The notes: generated from the sequence alone by a model not told the origin. A stretch of 64,000 nucleotides of DNA from Pseudomonas sp. DTU12.3 (GCF_004124275.1 NZ_CP027218.1:3227501-3291500), one strand, 5' to 3'. Numbered from the stretch's first letter, positions 36,601 through 46,826 are shown. A program made the numbers and translations.

Positions 36601-37241
36601 TTTCCGTTAACTTCGTTTTGCCTCTTTTTGGCGGTGGCGGGATCGATTTCGATCTCATCCCCCATCGCTTCAAATTCTTCCATACGCGTACGCTTCGCGC
36701 CCGTGAGGAAGTTGCTCAACTTGGGCTCAAGGAAGTATTCCAGCAAACCCGATTCCTGCAGCCCGTTCAGGCGTGCATCACGTGGTTTGCTGGGGGCAAT
36801 CATTTTATCCAGCGCGAACATCGATTCTTTGATGGCGGACTTTGCTCGCTCCGGGAGCAGCCAGAATTCTTGCTCTTCGGTGGCGTAAATCGCGCTGGCA
36901 AACTTTTTAGAACACGGAGGCGCGTGGGGTTTGAAGGTCTTTGAACTTTGATCTGGGGTGTCCTTGACCGGATCCAGTTCAACCAGGTCCTCAGCGGAGC
37001 ACTGAGTGGGCGCTTCCGGGGCTGCCTGCGCAGGCGCTTGCGACGCGGCGGGCGGCTGAGCGGCAGGCGCGGCGGTCGCTTGAGCGCTTTTGGGCACGCT
37101 CAGGTTCCATCCGACTTTGACGTTATCCGCATTGGTGATGAAGGGGTTGAGCTGGCGAAGTTGCGCCACGGTGCTGTTGTAGCGCGAAGCGATCTGGCCC
37201 AGGGTTTCGCCGGGCATGACGGCGTGATTCGTGATTTCCAT
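33678..37241 (-). CDS. LysM-domain type VI secretion effector candidate
   Basis: 1187 residues. Residues 5-50 form a LysM domain (HAVMPGETLGQIASRYNST, then NADNVKVGWNLSVP), followed by an Ala/Pro/Gln linker (52-80) and a long, mainly helical, charged region (about 85-640). About 650-930 is beta-rich and Gly-rich (GEMGLSLDLARGEVQLMKVD, GVALGAGFQGTAQVSLDKG). The C-terminal quarter is more AT-rich in DNA, has several Cys and could be the toxic part. I see no lipase GxSxG, PLD HxKxxxxD or PAAR motif. Its gene lies behind vgrG and a DUF4123 adaptor and before exported Sel1 proteins, so it is probably loaded on that VgrG and acts in the periplasm or envelope of target cells. Confidence 0.8.
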   Translation of the reverse strand: MEITNHAVMPGETLGQIASRYNSTVAQLRQLNPFITNADNVKVGWNLSVPKSAQATAAPAAQPPAASQAPAQAAPEAPTQCSAEDLVELDPVKDTPDQSSKTFKPHAPPCSKKFASAIYATEEQEFWLLPERAKSAIKESMFALDKMIAPSKPRDARLNGLQESGLLEYFLEPKLSNFLTGAKRTRMEEFEAMGDEIEIDPATAKKRQNEVNGNKPVAAPAQSPQEDTAQSRMDRLTADLATDQDVHQAFADFYKRRAEWHALKKEAVAAAKLEGYTYESGSLYSKEAIEARARVQAYLEARKKLLGNKDFKQVPLEDVAKALAEKKKSYENICSGMNDCTADLVGYVLTLYKNADALDYHAYTESIIKASEYGIALPEFALISDGLPSGIEQFKLYLDTEKEQAEVTAQLQEKYKRWIEATGQNAQAPAGLVDVERTKWDSLQKTKDDLQAKAQSNVSNSKPARYLIWDPEEFQPKPVDRMVKPGFPLREVSLSDTKGTPLGWFSMANLKDAKKILKEDSKKAVGSIKKVTESLPADATEGSDKNSEINSFRQWLLDQGAIKFSDQVGDCFDGKGWFKAKDFYAYLKKQGYEVTELEDDATLTNWGEHLQQLVFKKSVRGKVRLFDASPQAQLVRCLTPPQPNIHGEVKLEGPKMSAAEGFQISGEMGLSLDLARGEVQLMKVDMPAKASAPEITLDYFLDGSPQKMNFGRFSFHFGVKAWGYAGASLLLAGSVELSPIFGNVKYGASLSPVKRAQREDASAKEERADHAAAKQAKADSGDNSPTPDLEHQSKSGTYADTKSTDQLRGGRFAKVQVENGAKASFNVFGGLQAAIELTGVMNWAPPKELVALRTAPTMGVGSAKDAKSANPWLTMAKLSGSVGVALGAGFQGTAQVSLDKGRFILNLKAAVVLGPGANGSFKFEVGYEAVVDLINLYRKELHKAKGRKVEWMEPEAGKFASALNALGAAGLSVEMSYLMGWSLVMDLYDAMTSGGKGGPIAHAIIEYQNPDELKKWVIEATPAALGPILMTLMSNPEEFSIATTKQTSLSTSKDGKKKYTRDTAYLAQQTAIEIIITHITTNAKEQGSLLEAQKQFQLACACMNKFGVEPVDLGQKYCENRYVLDNFMSEPVLTATEPFGNTTRVRYKKNASLLGEPFDGSCKIVMNENSYIPKPSVKFSAPARKLN

Positions 37242-37269
37242 GGTGATTCCGTTCTGTTGTCGCGTCGCC

Positions 37270-38127
37270 CTAACGTTGGGCGACGGCGGCTGATTCCAGG
37301 AGCCGATCTACTTTGATAAACGACTCGTCCTTAGATTGCAGGATCGCCATGATCTCAGGCTGTGTTGCGAATAGCGGACCGTTCACGGCTTGGCCAAGCT
37401 TGAGCAGGTGATCACCGTCATAAATGTTGCTTTTGAGCAGCAGGTCGAGGTTGTCGGCGATGTCGTTCAAGCGCTCATCGTCTGGCTCTTCAAACGCTGC
37501 GTATTCCTCATCCACCCAATAAACCCATCCCAGGCGCGCTTGAACTTGCGCGGCAGCCTCAGGAAGATTGAATGCCGCTTTGTCACCAAGCCACGTCGAT
37601 TCCTCGCTGGCTTTCCAGGCCAACCATGGACCCCGCTGCTGACCGAAATGGATCGGCGCAGGGCAGTAGACAGCGTTCCAGCAACCGAGCAACTGGTCGA
37701 AGGTTTTCCCCGCGGTAAACGCCAGCGCTGCCCACAGACTCGGTTTGTGGAAGCTCAACAAGCTTTGCCCACCGGAACCGTCGTTGGCTCTGAGCAGCCA
37801 GCGCGCGTGAGCCAATGCTTTTTCGGGATCGGGTGTTGAGATTGCAATTCCCGAAAAGCGTTCCTCACAAAGTTTTGCCGCTACGTTTGCCACTTTGCTG
37901 CCCTTGGGGGCCACCAGCCACAATGGGCCATCAGGAATCTCTGCGAAGTCAGTACCGAAAAACAACTCTTGGGAAACCACCGGTTCGCCTACTCGGTAGA
38001 GTTGACTCAAGGCTTTTGGCTGGAGCCCTTGGTCGATGATGAAACAGAGCGATTCGCTCGCAGCCGGCAGGTCCGAGAAGTTGTAGCGAGGCTCTGCCAG
38101 CAGAGCGTTCAGCGCTTTTACATGCAT
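37270..38127 (-). CDS. DUF4123 T6SS adaptor (effector chaperone)
   Basis: 285 residues from the ATG at 38127, which has AAGGA six bases upstream; a TTG two codons earlier is possible. The start lies within the last 10 bases of vgrG. The DUF4123 pattern is visible: N-terminal CFIIDQGLQPKAL, DGPLWLVAPK and a central WL.R.N region (ARWLLRANDGSGGQSLLSFH). DUF4123 proteins (Tap/TEC) bind one effector and its VgrG and are encoded between the two genes, exactly as here. Confidence 0.88.
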   Translation of the reverse strand: MHVKALNALLAEPRYNFSDLPAASESLCFIIDQGLQPKALSQLYRVGEPVVSQELFFGTDFAEIPDGPLWLVAPKGSKVANVAAKLCEERFSGIAISTPDPEKALAHARWLLRANDGSGGQSLLSFHKPSLWAALAFTAGKTFDQLLGCWNAVYCPAPIHFGQQRGPWLAWKASEESTWLGDKAAFNLPEAAAQVQARLGWVYWVDEEYAAFEEPDDERLNDIADNLDLLLKSNIYDGDHLLKLGQAVNGPLFATQPEIMAILQSKDESFIKVDRLLESAAVAQR

Positions 38128-40166
38128 GTGCAATCCTTACGGCTGCAAGCGCCGTTACTCTGTTTTCCACACAACGGTGTGATACCTGACTCATTCAGAC
38201 GGGCGGGGAGTGGTGCGTTACCAGCCTTATCCGCATCCGCGACCTTCATCGGCCCCGGCAGCAATGGTGCCGCAGGCGTCCCAACCCCTGGCGAGCCACC
38301 GGTATTGACCTTCACCTCAGCACCGCTGATGGTCACGCCCCCGGCATCCACCTTGACGAAACTTCCACCAGCCTTGGCCGTGAGCTCCGTCGCGCCTTCG
38401 ATCACCACTTTCTGGCCTGCGTAGTAATGGATTTCCGTCCCAGCCTCAACAAACTGCGCAGTCCCGACCTTAAGGTGCTGGGTCACTGCAACCGTCAGGT
38501 GATCATTCGCACGCATCTCGCTCTTGCGATCCAGATGCGTAATCCGATGCTCTTCAACCTTAAATTCACTCAGCGTATTGGCTTCAACCGTGTCATGCCG
38601 CTCATTGCCGACGCGAATCTTCTGGTCGTGCTCAATGTTCTCGTCCCAATCGCGTTGGGCATGGATGTAGATCTGCTCGACGCCTTTCTTGTCTTCAATG
38701 CGAAACTCGTTGTAGCCCTTGCCACCGGGTGAACTCAGGGTCTTGAAGGTGCTGCGGGTCTTGTTCGCCGGCAGGTCGTAAGGGACGACGTTTTCCTTGT
38801 GGTACAGGCAACCGGTCACCAGCGGCTGGTCGGGATCGCCTTCGAGGAAGGTGACGAGGACTTCCATGCCGATGCGCGGGATGGCGATGCCGCCGTAGGC
38901 TGCGCCAGCCCAGCCGCTGGCGACGCGCATCCAGCAGGTGGTTTTGTCGTTGGACTGGCCTTCGCGGTCCCAGTGGAATTGCACCTTGATGCGGCCGTAT
39001 TGGTCGCAGTGAATCTCTTCACCGGCCGGCCCGGTGACGACGGCCGTCTGGCTGCCGAGCACTTTCGGTTTCGGGTGTTCAAGGGCAGGGCGGTAGTGCG
39101 CGTCCCATGGCGTGGCGAGGAAGCTGTTGCGGTAGCCCTGGTGGAAATCGCTTTTGTGGTCGGTGACGTCGCTGGTGACGTTCTCGCCGAGCACTTGCGG
39201 CTGTTTGCCTTCGTGGAAGACTTCCAGCAGCAACCACAGGTCATTCCACTCGGCGCGCGGGTGTTCGGCGAGCGTGAGGAAATGGCCGCTGGTGAGGGTC
39301 GGTTCGTCACCTTTGCCTTCGGCGAGTTTGTAGTCGCTGCGATGGCGTTCGAGGGCGCGGGTGGAGAGGAATTTGCCGCGCTCGCGGGTGGTGAAGCGGC
39401 CGGGGTAGTCGTAGTCCTCCAGATCCGGGGCGAAGTCGGATTTGACTGCGCCTTCGGGGAGGATCTTCGGTTTTTCGAAGTCGTAATCGCGGCGAGAAAC
39501 GCGTGTGGTGCGGGTTTCCAGGCGCAGGTTGAAGCGCTTGATCACCGGTTTGTCGGCGCTCATGCCGGAGTCTTGCTGGTAGCTCACGGCTTTGAGTTTG
39601 CGGAATACCGTCTGGTCGTCGCCAAACACCAGCTTGTGGCCGCTGCTGCTGTGCTGGAAGTGGAAGTGAATGCCTTCTTCTTCACACAGGCGCTGGATGA
39701 AATGCAGGTCGGACTCGTCGTACTGCACGCAGTAATCGCGCGGCGGGTACTCGGCGCTGAGCTGGAAATCGTAGGCGTCAGCGAGAATGCCGCGATCTTC
39801 GAGGACCTGGGCGATGATTTTCGGCACGCTCAATTGCTGGAAAATCTGCTGGTCGTGGTTGTGTCGCAGGTAGGCGAGTTGCGGCACCAGGCTGATGCTG
39901 TAGCGGGTCAGGGTCTTGCCGGAATCGCCTTGTTCGATGCGATACACCAAGCCATGAATCGTGCCTTCGCCGGTGGCGCCGAAGGTCAGCACGCCGGGCT
40001 TGTGCAGGAGTTCTTCGAGCTTCAGGTCGGGGCGGGCGCTGACCAGTTCGAGGTCGAAACGGAACGGTTCATTCAGGGCTTCGCGACCGGTGAAACTGAG
40101 GACTTGCAGGTCGGCGTTGGCGCCTTCGAGCGTGAGGGTAATGTGGGTTGCGTTGGCGTCCAGCAT
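38118..40166 (-). CDS. vgrG: VgrG, type VI secretion spike protein
   Basis: 682 residues from the ATG at 40166 (MLDANATHITLTLEG); the open frame upstream is not conserved-looking. It has the gp27-like head (FRFDLELVSARPDL, DYCVQYDESDLHFIQRLCEEEGIH), the OB/gp5-like part (DQYGRIKVQFHWDREG, GWAGAAYGGIAIPRIGMEVL, FLEGDPDQPLVTGCLYH) and a beta-helical needle. The short C-terminal tail has two CxxC-like pairs (SRKDCTCM). No enzymatic extension is seen. It tips the T6SS tube and carries the downstream effector through the DUF4123 adaptor. No other T6SS structural gene is in the window. Confidence 0.97.
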   Translation of the reverse strand: MLDANATHITLTLEGANADLQVLSFTGREALNEPFRFDLELVSARPDLKLEELLHKPGVLTFGATGEGTIHGLVYRIEQGDSGKTLTRYSISLVPQLAYLRHNHDQQIFQQLSVPKIIAQVLEDRGILADAYDFQLSAEYPPRDYCVQYDESDLHFIQRLCEEEGIHFHFQHSSSGHKLVFGDDQTVFRKLKAVSYQQDSGMSADKPVIKRFNLRLETRTTRVSRRDYDFEKPKILPEGAVKSDFAPDLEDYDYPGRFTTRERGKFLSTRALERHRSDYKLAEGKGDEPTLTSGHFLTLAEHPRAEWNDLWLLLEVFHEGKQPQVLGENVTSDVTDHKSDFHQGYRNSFLATPWDAHYRPALEHPKPKVLGSQTAVVTGPAGEEIHCDQYGRIKVQFHWDREGQSNDKTTCWMRVASGWAGAAYGGIAIPRIGMEVLVTFLEGDPDQPLVTGCLYHKENVVPYDLPANKTRSTFKTLSSPGGKGYNEFRIEDKKGVEQIYIHAQRDWDENIEHDQKIRVGNERHDTVEANTLSEFKVEEHRITHLDRKSEMRANDHLTVAVTQHLKVGTAQFVEAGTEIHYYAGQKVVIEGATELTAKAGGSFVKVDAGGVTISGAEVKVNTGGSPGVGTPAAPLLPGPMKVADADKAGNAPLPARLNESGITPLCGKQSNGACSRKDCTCM

Positions 40167-40542
40167 GCCTTGAATTCCGTCCTTTGAATAAGCAGGGGGC
40201 GGATGATGGAGGATTAAGCCGCCTCGTTCAAGGCGAAAAAGCCGTACGCATGGGCCACACGCGGTATAGGGAAAACCCTTAGAAAGCGCGTTTCGACCAA
40301 TGAACACGGGCATTTGATAAAGCTTGCCGGGCGCCAGTGGCAACAATTCCTACGAGCAACGGTTGAAGAATCGCCAGTCAGTTTCAGACTAAAGTCGCCT
40401 TTGGCCCGTCAAAGCCATCTGCCATCATTGCCGTTCACCCCCGCGTGTTCTCTTCCTCCCGGCCCTTTGACGAGCTGGGACGGGAGCTATTTTTTCTGGC
40501 TTGTTGCGCCCTTGCGCAAACGCTGCACTGTTGGAGTTTTTA
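40167..40542. other. Intergenic region between divergent vgrG and porin genes
   Basis: 376 bases. It must hold both promoters; I see no repeat or convincing consensus. One GG-N10-GC arrangement toward vgrG has a poor -12 element and was not accepted. Confidence 0.45.
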
Positions 40543-41844
40543 ATGCGTCCCCCATTTCCTCTCATCACCCCGCGCCGGTCACTTGGCTTCGGAGCCTTTG
40601 TGCTATGCGCAGGTTTTACCGCGCAAGTTCAGGCCAGCGGTTTACTGGAAGACACCACGGCGAAAATCGAATCGCGCACGGTGTATTTCAACCGCGACTT
40701 CCGTGATGGGCACACCTCCAGCGATCAAGGCGCATCCAAGCGTGAAGAGTCGGCGCAGGGCTTTATTCTCAATCTGCAATCGGGCTACACCGACGGCACG
40801 GTCGGCTTCGGCATTGATGCGCTGGGCATGCTTGGCTTTCAGCTCGATTCAAGCCCTGACCGCAGCAACAGCGGCTTGCTGCCATCGAGTGGCGAGAATC
40901 CGCGCGGCTCGAAAGGCCAATACGCGAAAATGGGCCTGACCGCCAAAGTCAAAGTCTCGGACACCGTGCTGAAATACGGCGCGCTGCTTCCGGATCTGCC
41001 ACTGCTCAAGTACAACGACGGCCGTCTGCTGCCGACCATGTTCAACGGTGCCATGCTGACCTCTAAAGAGCTCAAGGACCTGACCTTCATGGCCGCGCGC
41101 CTGGACAAATACACCGCGCGTGATTCCACCGATTCGCAAGACATCCGCGTGCATTGCAAGAACAAGCGTTACGCGTGCAACACCACCTCCGATCATTTCG
41201 ACATGTACGGCTTCGAGTACAAGATCAACGATCGCCTGACCGGCCAGTACCACTACGCCGAACTGGAAGACGTTTACCGTCAGCACTTCGTTGGCCTGCT
41301 GGCCAATCAACCGTTGGCTGGCGGCGTGTTGAAAGCCGATCTGCGCCTGCTGAAAAGTGCCGACAGCGGTGACGCAAAAGCCGGTTCCATCGATAACCGC
41401 GCCTTGAGCGGCATGCTTTCATACGGCATCAGCGGCCACACTTTCAGCGCCGGCTGGCAGCGCATGAACGGTGATAATTCGATGCCGTATCTCGATGGCA
41501 GCAATCCGTATCTGGTCAACTACGTACAGGTCAACGATTTTGCCGCCGCGCAGGAACGTTCATGGCAGTTGCGTTATGACTATGACTTCAAAGCAATCGG
41601 TATCAACGGCTTGAGCTTCCTGACTCGTTATGTGAACGGTGATCACATCAAAGTGTTGGGCAGTGATCAGGACGGCAAAGAGTGGGAACGCGACAGTGAG
41701 TTGAAGTATGTGATTCAGACGGGGACGTTCAAGGATGTCAGTCTGCGTTTGCGTAATGCGACTTACCGGACCAACTACGAGAAGTTTGCCCGGGATGTCG
41801 ATGAGACGCGGTTGATCGTCAGCTACAACTTCTCCGTCTTGTAA
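40543..41844 (+). CDS. OprD-family outer-membrane porin
   Basis: 433 residues from the ATG at 40543 (GGAG upstream), with a signal peptide ending QVQA. The OprD pattern SGLLEDTTAKIESRTVYFNR, DFRDG, EESAQGFILNLQSGYT, TVGFGIDALGMLG and the final strand with Phe near the end (LIVSYNFSVL) is clear. These 18-stranded channels take up specific small acids or amino acids. The substrate is not indicated by neighbours. Confidence 0.93.
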   Translation: MRPPFPLITPRRSLGFGAFVLCAGFTAQVQASGLLEDTTAKIESRTVYFNRDFRDGHTSSDQGASKREESAQGFILNLQSGYTDGTVGFGIDALGMLGFQLDSSPDRSNSGLLPSSGENPRGSKGQYAKMGLTAKVKVSDTVLKYGALLPDLPLLKYNDGRLLPTMFNGAMLTSKELKDLTFMAARLDKYTARDSTDSQDIRVHCKNKRYACNTTSDHFDMYGFEYKINDRLTGQYHYAELEDVYRQHFVGLLANQPLAGGVLKADLRLLKSADSGDAKAGSIDNRALSGMLSYGISGHTFSAGWQRMNGDNSMPYLDGSNPYLVNYVQVNDFAAAQERSWQLRYDYDFKAIGINGLSFLTRYVNGDHIKVLGSDQDGKEWERDSELKYVIQTGTFKDVSLRLRNATYRTNYEKFARDVDETRLIVSYNFSVL

Positions 41845-41854
41845 CAGCCCCCAT

Positions 41855-41939
41855 TGTAGGAGCTGCCGCAGGCTGCGATCTTTTGACGTTGATGGTTAAA
41901 AACCAGCTCAAAAGATCGCAGCCTGCGGCAGCTCCTACA
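41855..41939. repeat. REPIN-like inverted repeat (family A)
   Basis: TGTAGGAGCTGCCGCAGG..CTGCGATCTTTTGA and its inverted copy flank about 20 bases. It lies between the convergent porin and lipoprotein genes. Confidence 0.88.
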
Positions 41940-41948
41940 GGGGATTTA

Positions 41949-42569
41949 TTACAACCAGTGCCAGAACCGGCTCCAGAAGCCGCGATTCAAATCTTCCTTG
42001 CAGCCGGCATATTGCCGCGCATACACGTCCGAGCGATTCTGCACTTTGCGCGCCGTTGGCATCAGCCAGGCTTTGCTGGCGTAGGTCTTGTTGCGAAACC
42101 CGCCCCAGCCTTCGTGGTAGTTGAGGTACTGGTTGTAGGCGTCGTATTTGTAGACGCCGTTGATGGTGGTGGTCTTGTCCATGTACCAGCCAACGAAGTC
42201 GATGGCGTCGTCGAAATCTTCGCGGTCGGCGCCGTGTCTGCCGGTACTCTTCTGATAGTCGGACCAGACTTCATCTTTCGCCTGGGCGTAGCCCGACGCA
42301 GTGGTGACGCGGCCCCACGGGATCACCCAGAGCAAATATTTGCGCGGCGTCTTGGCGTCGTAGCGGTAGCCGGATTCCTGATACATGATCGCGAAGGGCA
42401 CCTGAATCGGCACGCCCCAGCGCTTTTGCGTGACTTGCGCAGCGTCGTACCAGTCGCTTTTTTCGCGGAAGATTTCACAGATGTCTTCCGGCGAACGGGG
42501 CGGCGAGGTGCCGCACCCGCTCAGTAGCGTTGCCAGTGTCAGTAGTCCAAGCGTCTGCCTGTAATTCAA
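41949..42569 (-). CDS. Lytic-transglycosylase-like lipoprotein
   Basis: 206 residues; the start is TTG with GGGATAA upstream. A lipobox (LLSGC, Cys19) predicts a lipoprotein. The segment VPFAIMYQESGYRYDAKTP places a Glu where the SLT-type transglycosylase catalytic Glu sits, followed by ASGYAQAKDEVW and Y..YLNYHEGWGGF, as in SLT-fold proteins. It probably cleaves peptidoglycan at the outer membrane's inner face. Confidence 0.8.
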   Translation of the reverse strand: MNYRQTLGLLTLATLLSGCGTSPPRSPEDICEIFREKSDWYDAAQVTQKRWGVPIQVPFAIMYQESGYRYDAKTPRKYLLWVIPWGRVTTASGYAQAKDEVWSDYQKSTGRHGADREDFDDAIDFVGWYMDKTTTINGVYKYDAYNQYLNYHEGWGGFRNKTYASKAWLMPTARKVQNRSDVYARQYAGCKEDLNRGFWSRFWHWL

Positions 42570-42614
42570 AAGCCGTTATCCCGTCGTGCGCAAAAAGGCC
42601 GACAGTCTACGCGC

Positions 42615-43553
42615 TCAGCTCAATTGGTGACGATAGGGCAGATCCGGGCCGGTCTTGCTGCAGGTCAGTGCCGCGGCTTGTACGGCGAACTTGAGCATGC
42701 CGTCGATCTGCTCACGAGCGAGTTGTTGCACGCCTTCCACCGAATCCAGACCGTGTTCGGTCAGCCAGGCGATCAGCGCGGCCTGAAAGGTATCGCCGGC
42801 GCCGACGGTGTCGGCGATCTTCACCGAGGCGGCCGGGATTGACCATGTGCCGTGTTGGCGGCTGAACACAGTAGCGCCGTCGCCACCACGGGTGAGGAAA
42901 ACGATCTGGCAGCGATGCTCGAGCCAGCCTTCGATCACGCGTTGTGGATCCTGCTCGGGGTAGAGCAGGCTCAAGTCCTCGTCGCTGACCTTGATCAGAT
43001 CTGCCAGCGGCACCAGCGTCGCGATGCGCTCGCGCCACAGCTGAATATTCGGCTCGGGGTTGAGGCGCACGTTGGGGTCGAGGGTGATCAGGCGCTTGCC
43101 GCTTTCACGTTGCACCAGGGCGAGCAAGGTGTCGCCGATCGGCTGCACCACCAGCGAAAACGAGCCGACGTGCAAGCCACGAACCTCAGGATCCAGCGTC
43201 GGCAAATGCGCCAGGCTCAACTGGCGATCTGCGCAACCTTCGCCGCGGAAACTGTAATGCGGTGAGCCATTGGCACCGACCGCAACCATCGCCAGCGTCG
43301 TCGGCGCGGCGAAGTCCTGCAGATAGTCCGGGCGCACGCCTTCTTCCCGCAACACTTGCTGCAAACGCCGGCCGAGGTAGTCGGTCGACAGTCCACCGAA
43401 CAACGCCGATTCGACGCCCAAACGGCGTAAACCCACGGCGACGTTGAACGGCGAACCACCAGCAATCGCCTTGAAATTCACTTTCGAGGCCGGACCGCTG
43501 GCATCGTCTTCGCTGAAGAAATCAAACAGGGCTTCGCCACACACCAAATACAT
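42615..43553 (-). CDS. mtlZ: MtlZ, fructokinase (PfkB family)
   Basis: 312 residues from the ATG at 43553. PfkB sugar-kinase motifs: N-terminal AIAGGSPFNVAVGLRRLG and the C-terminal ADTVGAGDTFQAAL, which holds the catalytic Asp and anion hole. It phosphorylates the fructose produced by mannitol dehydrogenase. It is the last gene of the mtl operon, 13 bases after mtlY. Confidence 0.94.
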   Translation of the reverse strand: MYLVCGEALFDFFSEDDASGPASKVNFKAIAGGSPFNVAVGLRRLGVESALFGGLSTDYLGRRLQQVLREEGVRPDYLQDFAAPTTLAMVAVGANGSPHYSFRGEGCADRQLSLAHLPTLDPEVRGLHVGSFSLVVQPIGDTLLALVQRESGKRLITLDPNVRLNPEPNIQLWRERIATLVPLADLIKVSDEDLSLLYPEQDPQRVIEGWLEHRCQIVFLTRGGDGATVFSRQHGTWSIPAASVKIADTVGAGDTFQAALIAWLTEHGLDSVEGVQQLAREQIDGMLKFAVQAAALTCSKTGPDLPYRHQLS

Positions 43554-43566
43554 AATTGTTTGCTCT

Positions 43567-45063
<1,497 letters not shown>

Positions 45064-45156
45064 GTGTGGACCACTCGGGTGTGGTGAAGATCAAGAGCTT
45101 ACCCCCTCACCCCAGCCCTCTCCCCCAAGGGGGGCGAGGGGGAAGGGAGCCGATCG

Positions 45157-45275
45157 GGGGCTGTTCAAAACCTGAGTTCGACTGCGGATATCTCAATCAG
45201 GGGCTGTTCAAAACTTGAGTTCGACTCCGGTTCTCTCAAACCGGGGCTATTCAATACCTGAGTTCGACTCCGGAC
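45157..45275. repeat. 43-bp tandem repeat, nearly three copies, between mtlD and mtlY
   Basis: Units begin at 45157, 45200 and 45243 (exact 43-base period) with GGGGCTGTTCAAAACCTGAG-type starts followed by TTCGACT; the third copy is partial. The block is flanked by inverted copies of another repeat (CCCTCACCCCAGCCCTCTCC at about 45105-45124 and its inverse GGGAGAGGGCTAGGGTAAGG at about 45330-45349). The 290-base gap 45064-45353 holds nothing else. Confidence 0.9.
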
Positions 45276-45353
45276 GTTCAGGTCGATGTAACTTGCACAA
45301 ACCACTCGATCAGTCCCCTCTCCCACTGGGAGAGGGCTAGGGTAAGGGGCTTT

Positions 45354-46826
45354 TCAATCCAGAATCCGCTGCAAAGTCCGCGTCACACCGTCCTCGCGCA
45401 AGCTATTGCAGCACCACTCAAACGCCGCCACAAACTCCGCCGAACGCGGTATCGCCGTGCCAAAAATCTCCTCAACCGCCAACAACCGCTCAGTCATCAA
45501 ACCGTCATCCGCCACCAGCGCCTGAAAAAACGCTGCCCGTGGATCAGGAATCGAATACGTATCCCCATTCTCATCGACCCCCTTCAAATACAGCGCCCAG
45601 GCCGCCACCACCAGCGCCGCGCGCCTGGTTTCCTGGCCATCGGCAATCAACCGATTGATCGTCGGGATGGTGAATTTTGGAAATTTCGACGAACCATCGG
45701 AACACACCCGCTCAAGCTGATCGGCAATCGCCTGATTGGAGAAGCGCGCAACCAGCGTGTCTTTGTATTCGGTCAAATCGATCCCCGGCACCGGCGCCAG
45801 TTGCGGCGTGACATCGAGGTCCATATAGGCGCGCATGTAGCGCACGAACAGCGGGTCGTTCATGGTCTCGTGAACAAACCGATAACCCTTTAAAAAGCCC
45901 AGGTACGTCAGCGCCAGATGGCTACCGTTGAGCAGTTTGATTTTCATCTCTTCGTACGGCGAAACGTCGTCGGTGAACTGTACGCCGACCTTTTCCCAGG
46001 CGGGCCGACCGTTGACGAACTTGTCTTCCAGCACCCACTGCACAAACGGTTCGCACACCACCGGCCAGGCATCGTCGACGCCGTGTTTGTCGGCCAGTTG
46101 CAGGCGGTGCGCGGTGCTGGTCATCGGCGTGATGCGGTCGACCATGGCGTTGGGGAAACTGACGTTGGCGTCGATCCAGCTGCACAGATTGCTATTGCGC
46201 AAAGTGGCAAACGCCAGCAGCGCCTTGCGGGTCACCGCGCCGTTGTGCGGCAAGTTATCGCAAGACATCACGGTAAAGGCCGGGATGCCCGCCGCGCGGC
46301 GTTTTTCCAGGGCCGCACACAAAAAACCGAAGACGGTTTTCGGAGCCTGCGGGTTGGCCAGATCGTGCTGAATCTGCGGCAGGTGCGCCATGAATTCGCC
46401 GTTACTGTCGTCGATGCAGTAACCGCCTTCGGTGATGGTCAGCGAAACGATACGAATCTGCGGATCGGCGAGTTTATCGATCAGCGCCTGAGCACTGTCT
46501 TGCGCCAGCAGCATGTCGCGAATCGCGCCGATCACACGGACTTCGGTGTCATCGCTGTCACCAAGTTCGAACAGGGTGAACAGGTAATCCTGCTCCTTGA
46601 GATCGTCACGGGCGCGGCGGTCTTCGGCACGTAGGCCGACCCCGCAGATCGCCCAGTCGAGTGCTTCGCCGGTGTTCATCAGCGCATCGGTGTAATACGC
46701 CTGATGCGCGCGGTGAAAACCGCCGACGCCGATGTGCGCGATGCCCTGACGGGTGTCGCTGAGACGGTACGCCGGCAGTTTTACTTCAGCTGCGAGGCCA
46801 TGCAGATTTTGCTGATTGAGTTTCAT
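45354..46826 (-). CDS. mtlD: MtlD, mannitol 2-dehydrogenase
   Basis: 490 residues, polyol-specific long-chain dehydrogenase. N-terminal GIAHIGVGGFHRAHQAYY (NAD site), then ITEGGYC and the catalytic segment KIKLLNGSHLAL, giving the Lys/Asn/His catalytic set of P. fluorescens mannitol dehydrogenase. It oxidises mannitol to fructose, arabitol to xylulose and sorbitol to fructose with NAD. It follows mtlK by 18 bases in the operon. Confidence 0.96.
   Translation of the reverse strand: MKLNQQNLHGLAAEVKLPAYRLSDTRQGIAHIGVGGFHRAHQAYYTDALMNTGEALDWAICGVGLRAEDRRARDDLKEQDYLFTLFELGDSDDTEVRVIGAIRDMLLAQDSAQALIDKLADPQIRIVSLTITEGGYCIDDSNGEFMAHLPQIQHDLANPQAPKTVFGFLCAALEKRRAAGIPAFTVMSCDNLPHNGAVTRKALLAFATLRNSNLCSWIDANVSFPNAMVDRITPMTSTAHRLQLADKHGVDDAWPVVCEPFVQWVLEDKFVNGRPAWEKVGVQFTDDVSPYEEMKIKLLNGSHLALTYLGFLKGYRFVHETMNDPLFVRYMRAYMDLDVTPQLAPVPGIDLTEYKDTLVARFSNQAIADQLERVCSDGSSKFPKFTIPTINRLIADGQETRRAALVVAAWALYLKGVDENGDTYSIPDPRAAFFQALVADDGLMTERLLAVEEIFGTAIPRSAEFVAAFEWCCNSLREDGVTRTLQRILD

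Noticed and set aside
33678-37241. Phospholipase D or lipase activity for the LysM effector, by analogy with PldB and its Sel1 immunity proteins
   Set aside because: I found neither HxKxxxxD nor a convincing GxSxG, so no enzymatic class is assigned.
38799-40187. 462-codon open frame on the plus strand opposite vgrG
   Set aside because: Val/Ala/Gly-rich shadow of a strongly conserved gene; no family features.
40290-40350. GG-N10-GC arrangement upstream of vgrG as a sigma-54 promoter
   Set aside because: The -12 side reads AAGC instead of TTGC and the -24 side is poor, so it is no better than chance.
45157-45275. Tandem 43-bp units as a CRISPR array
   Set aside because: The units are contiguous and imperfect with no unique spacers, and no cas gene is nearby.
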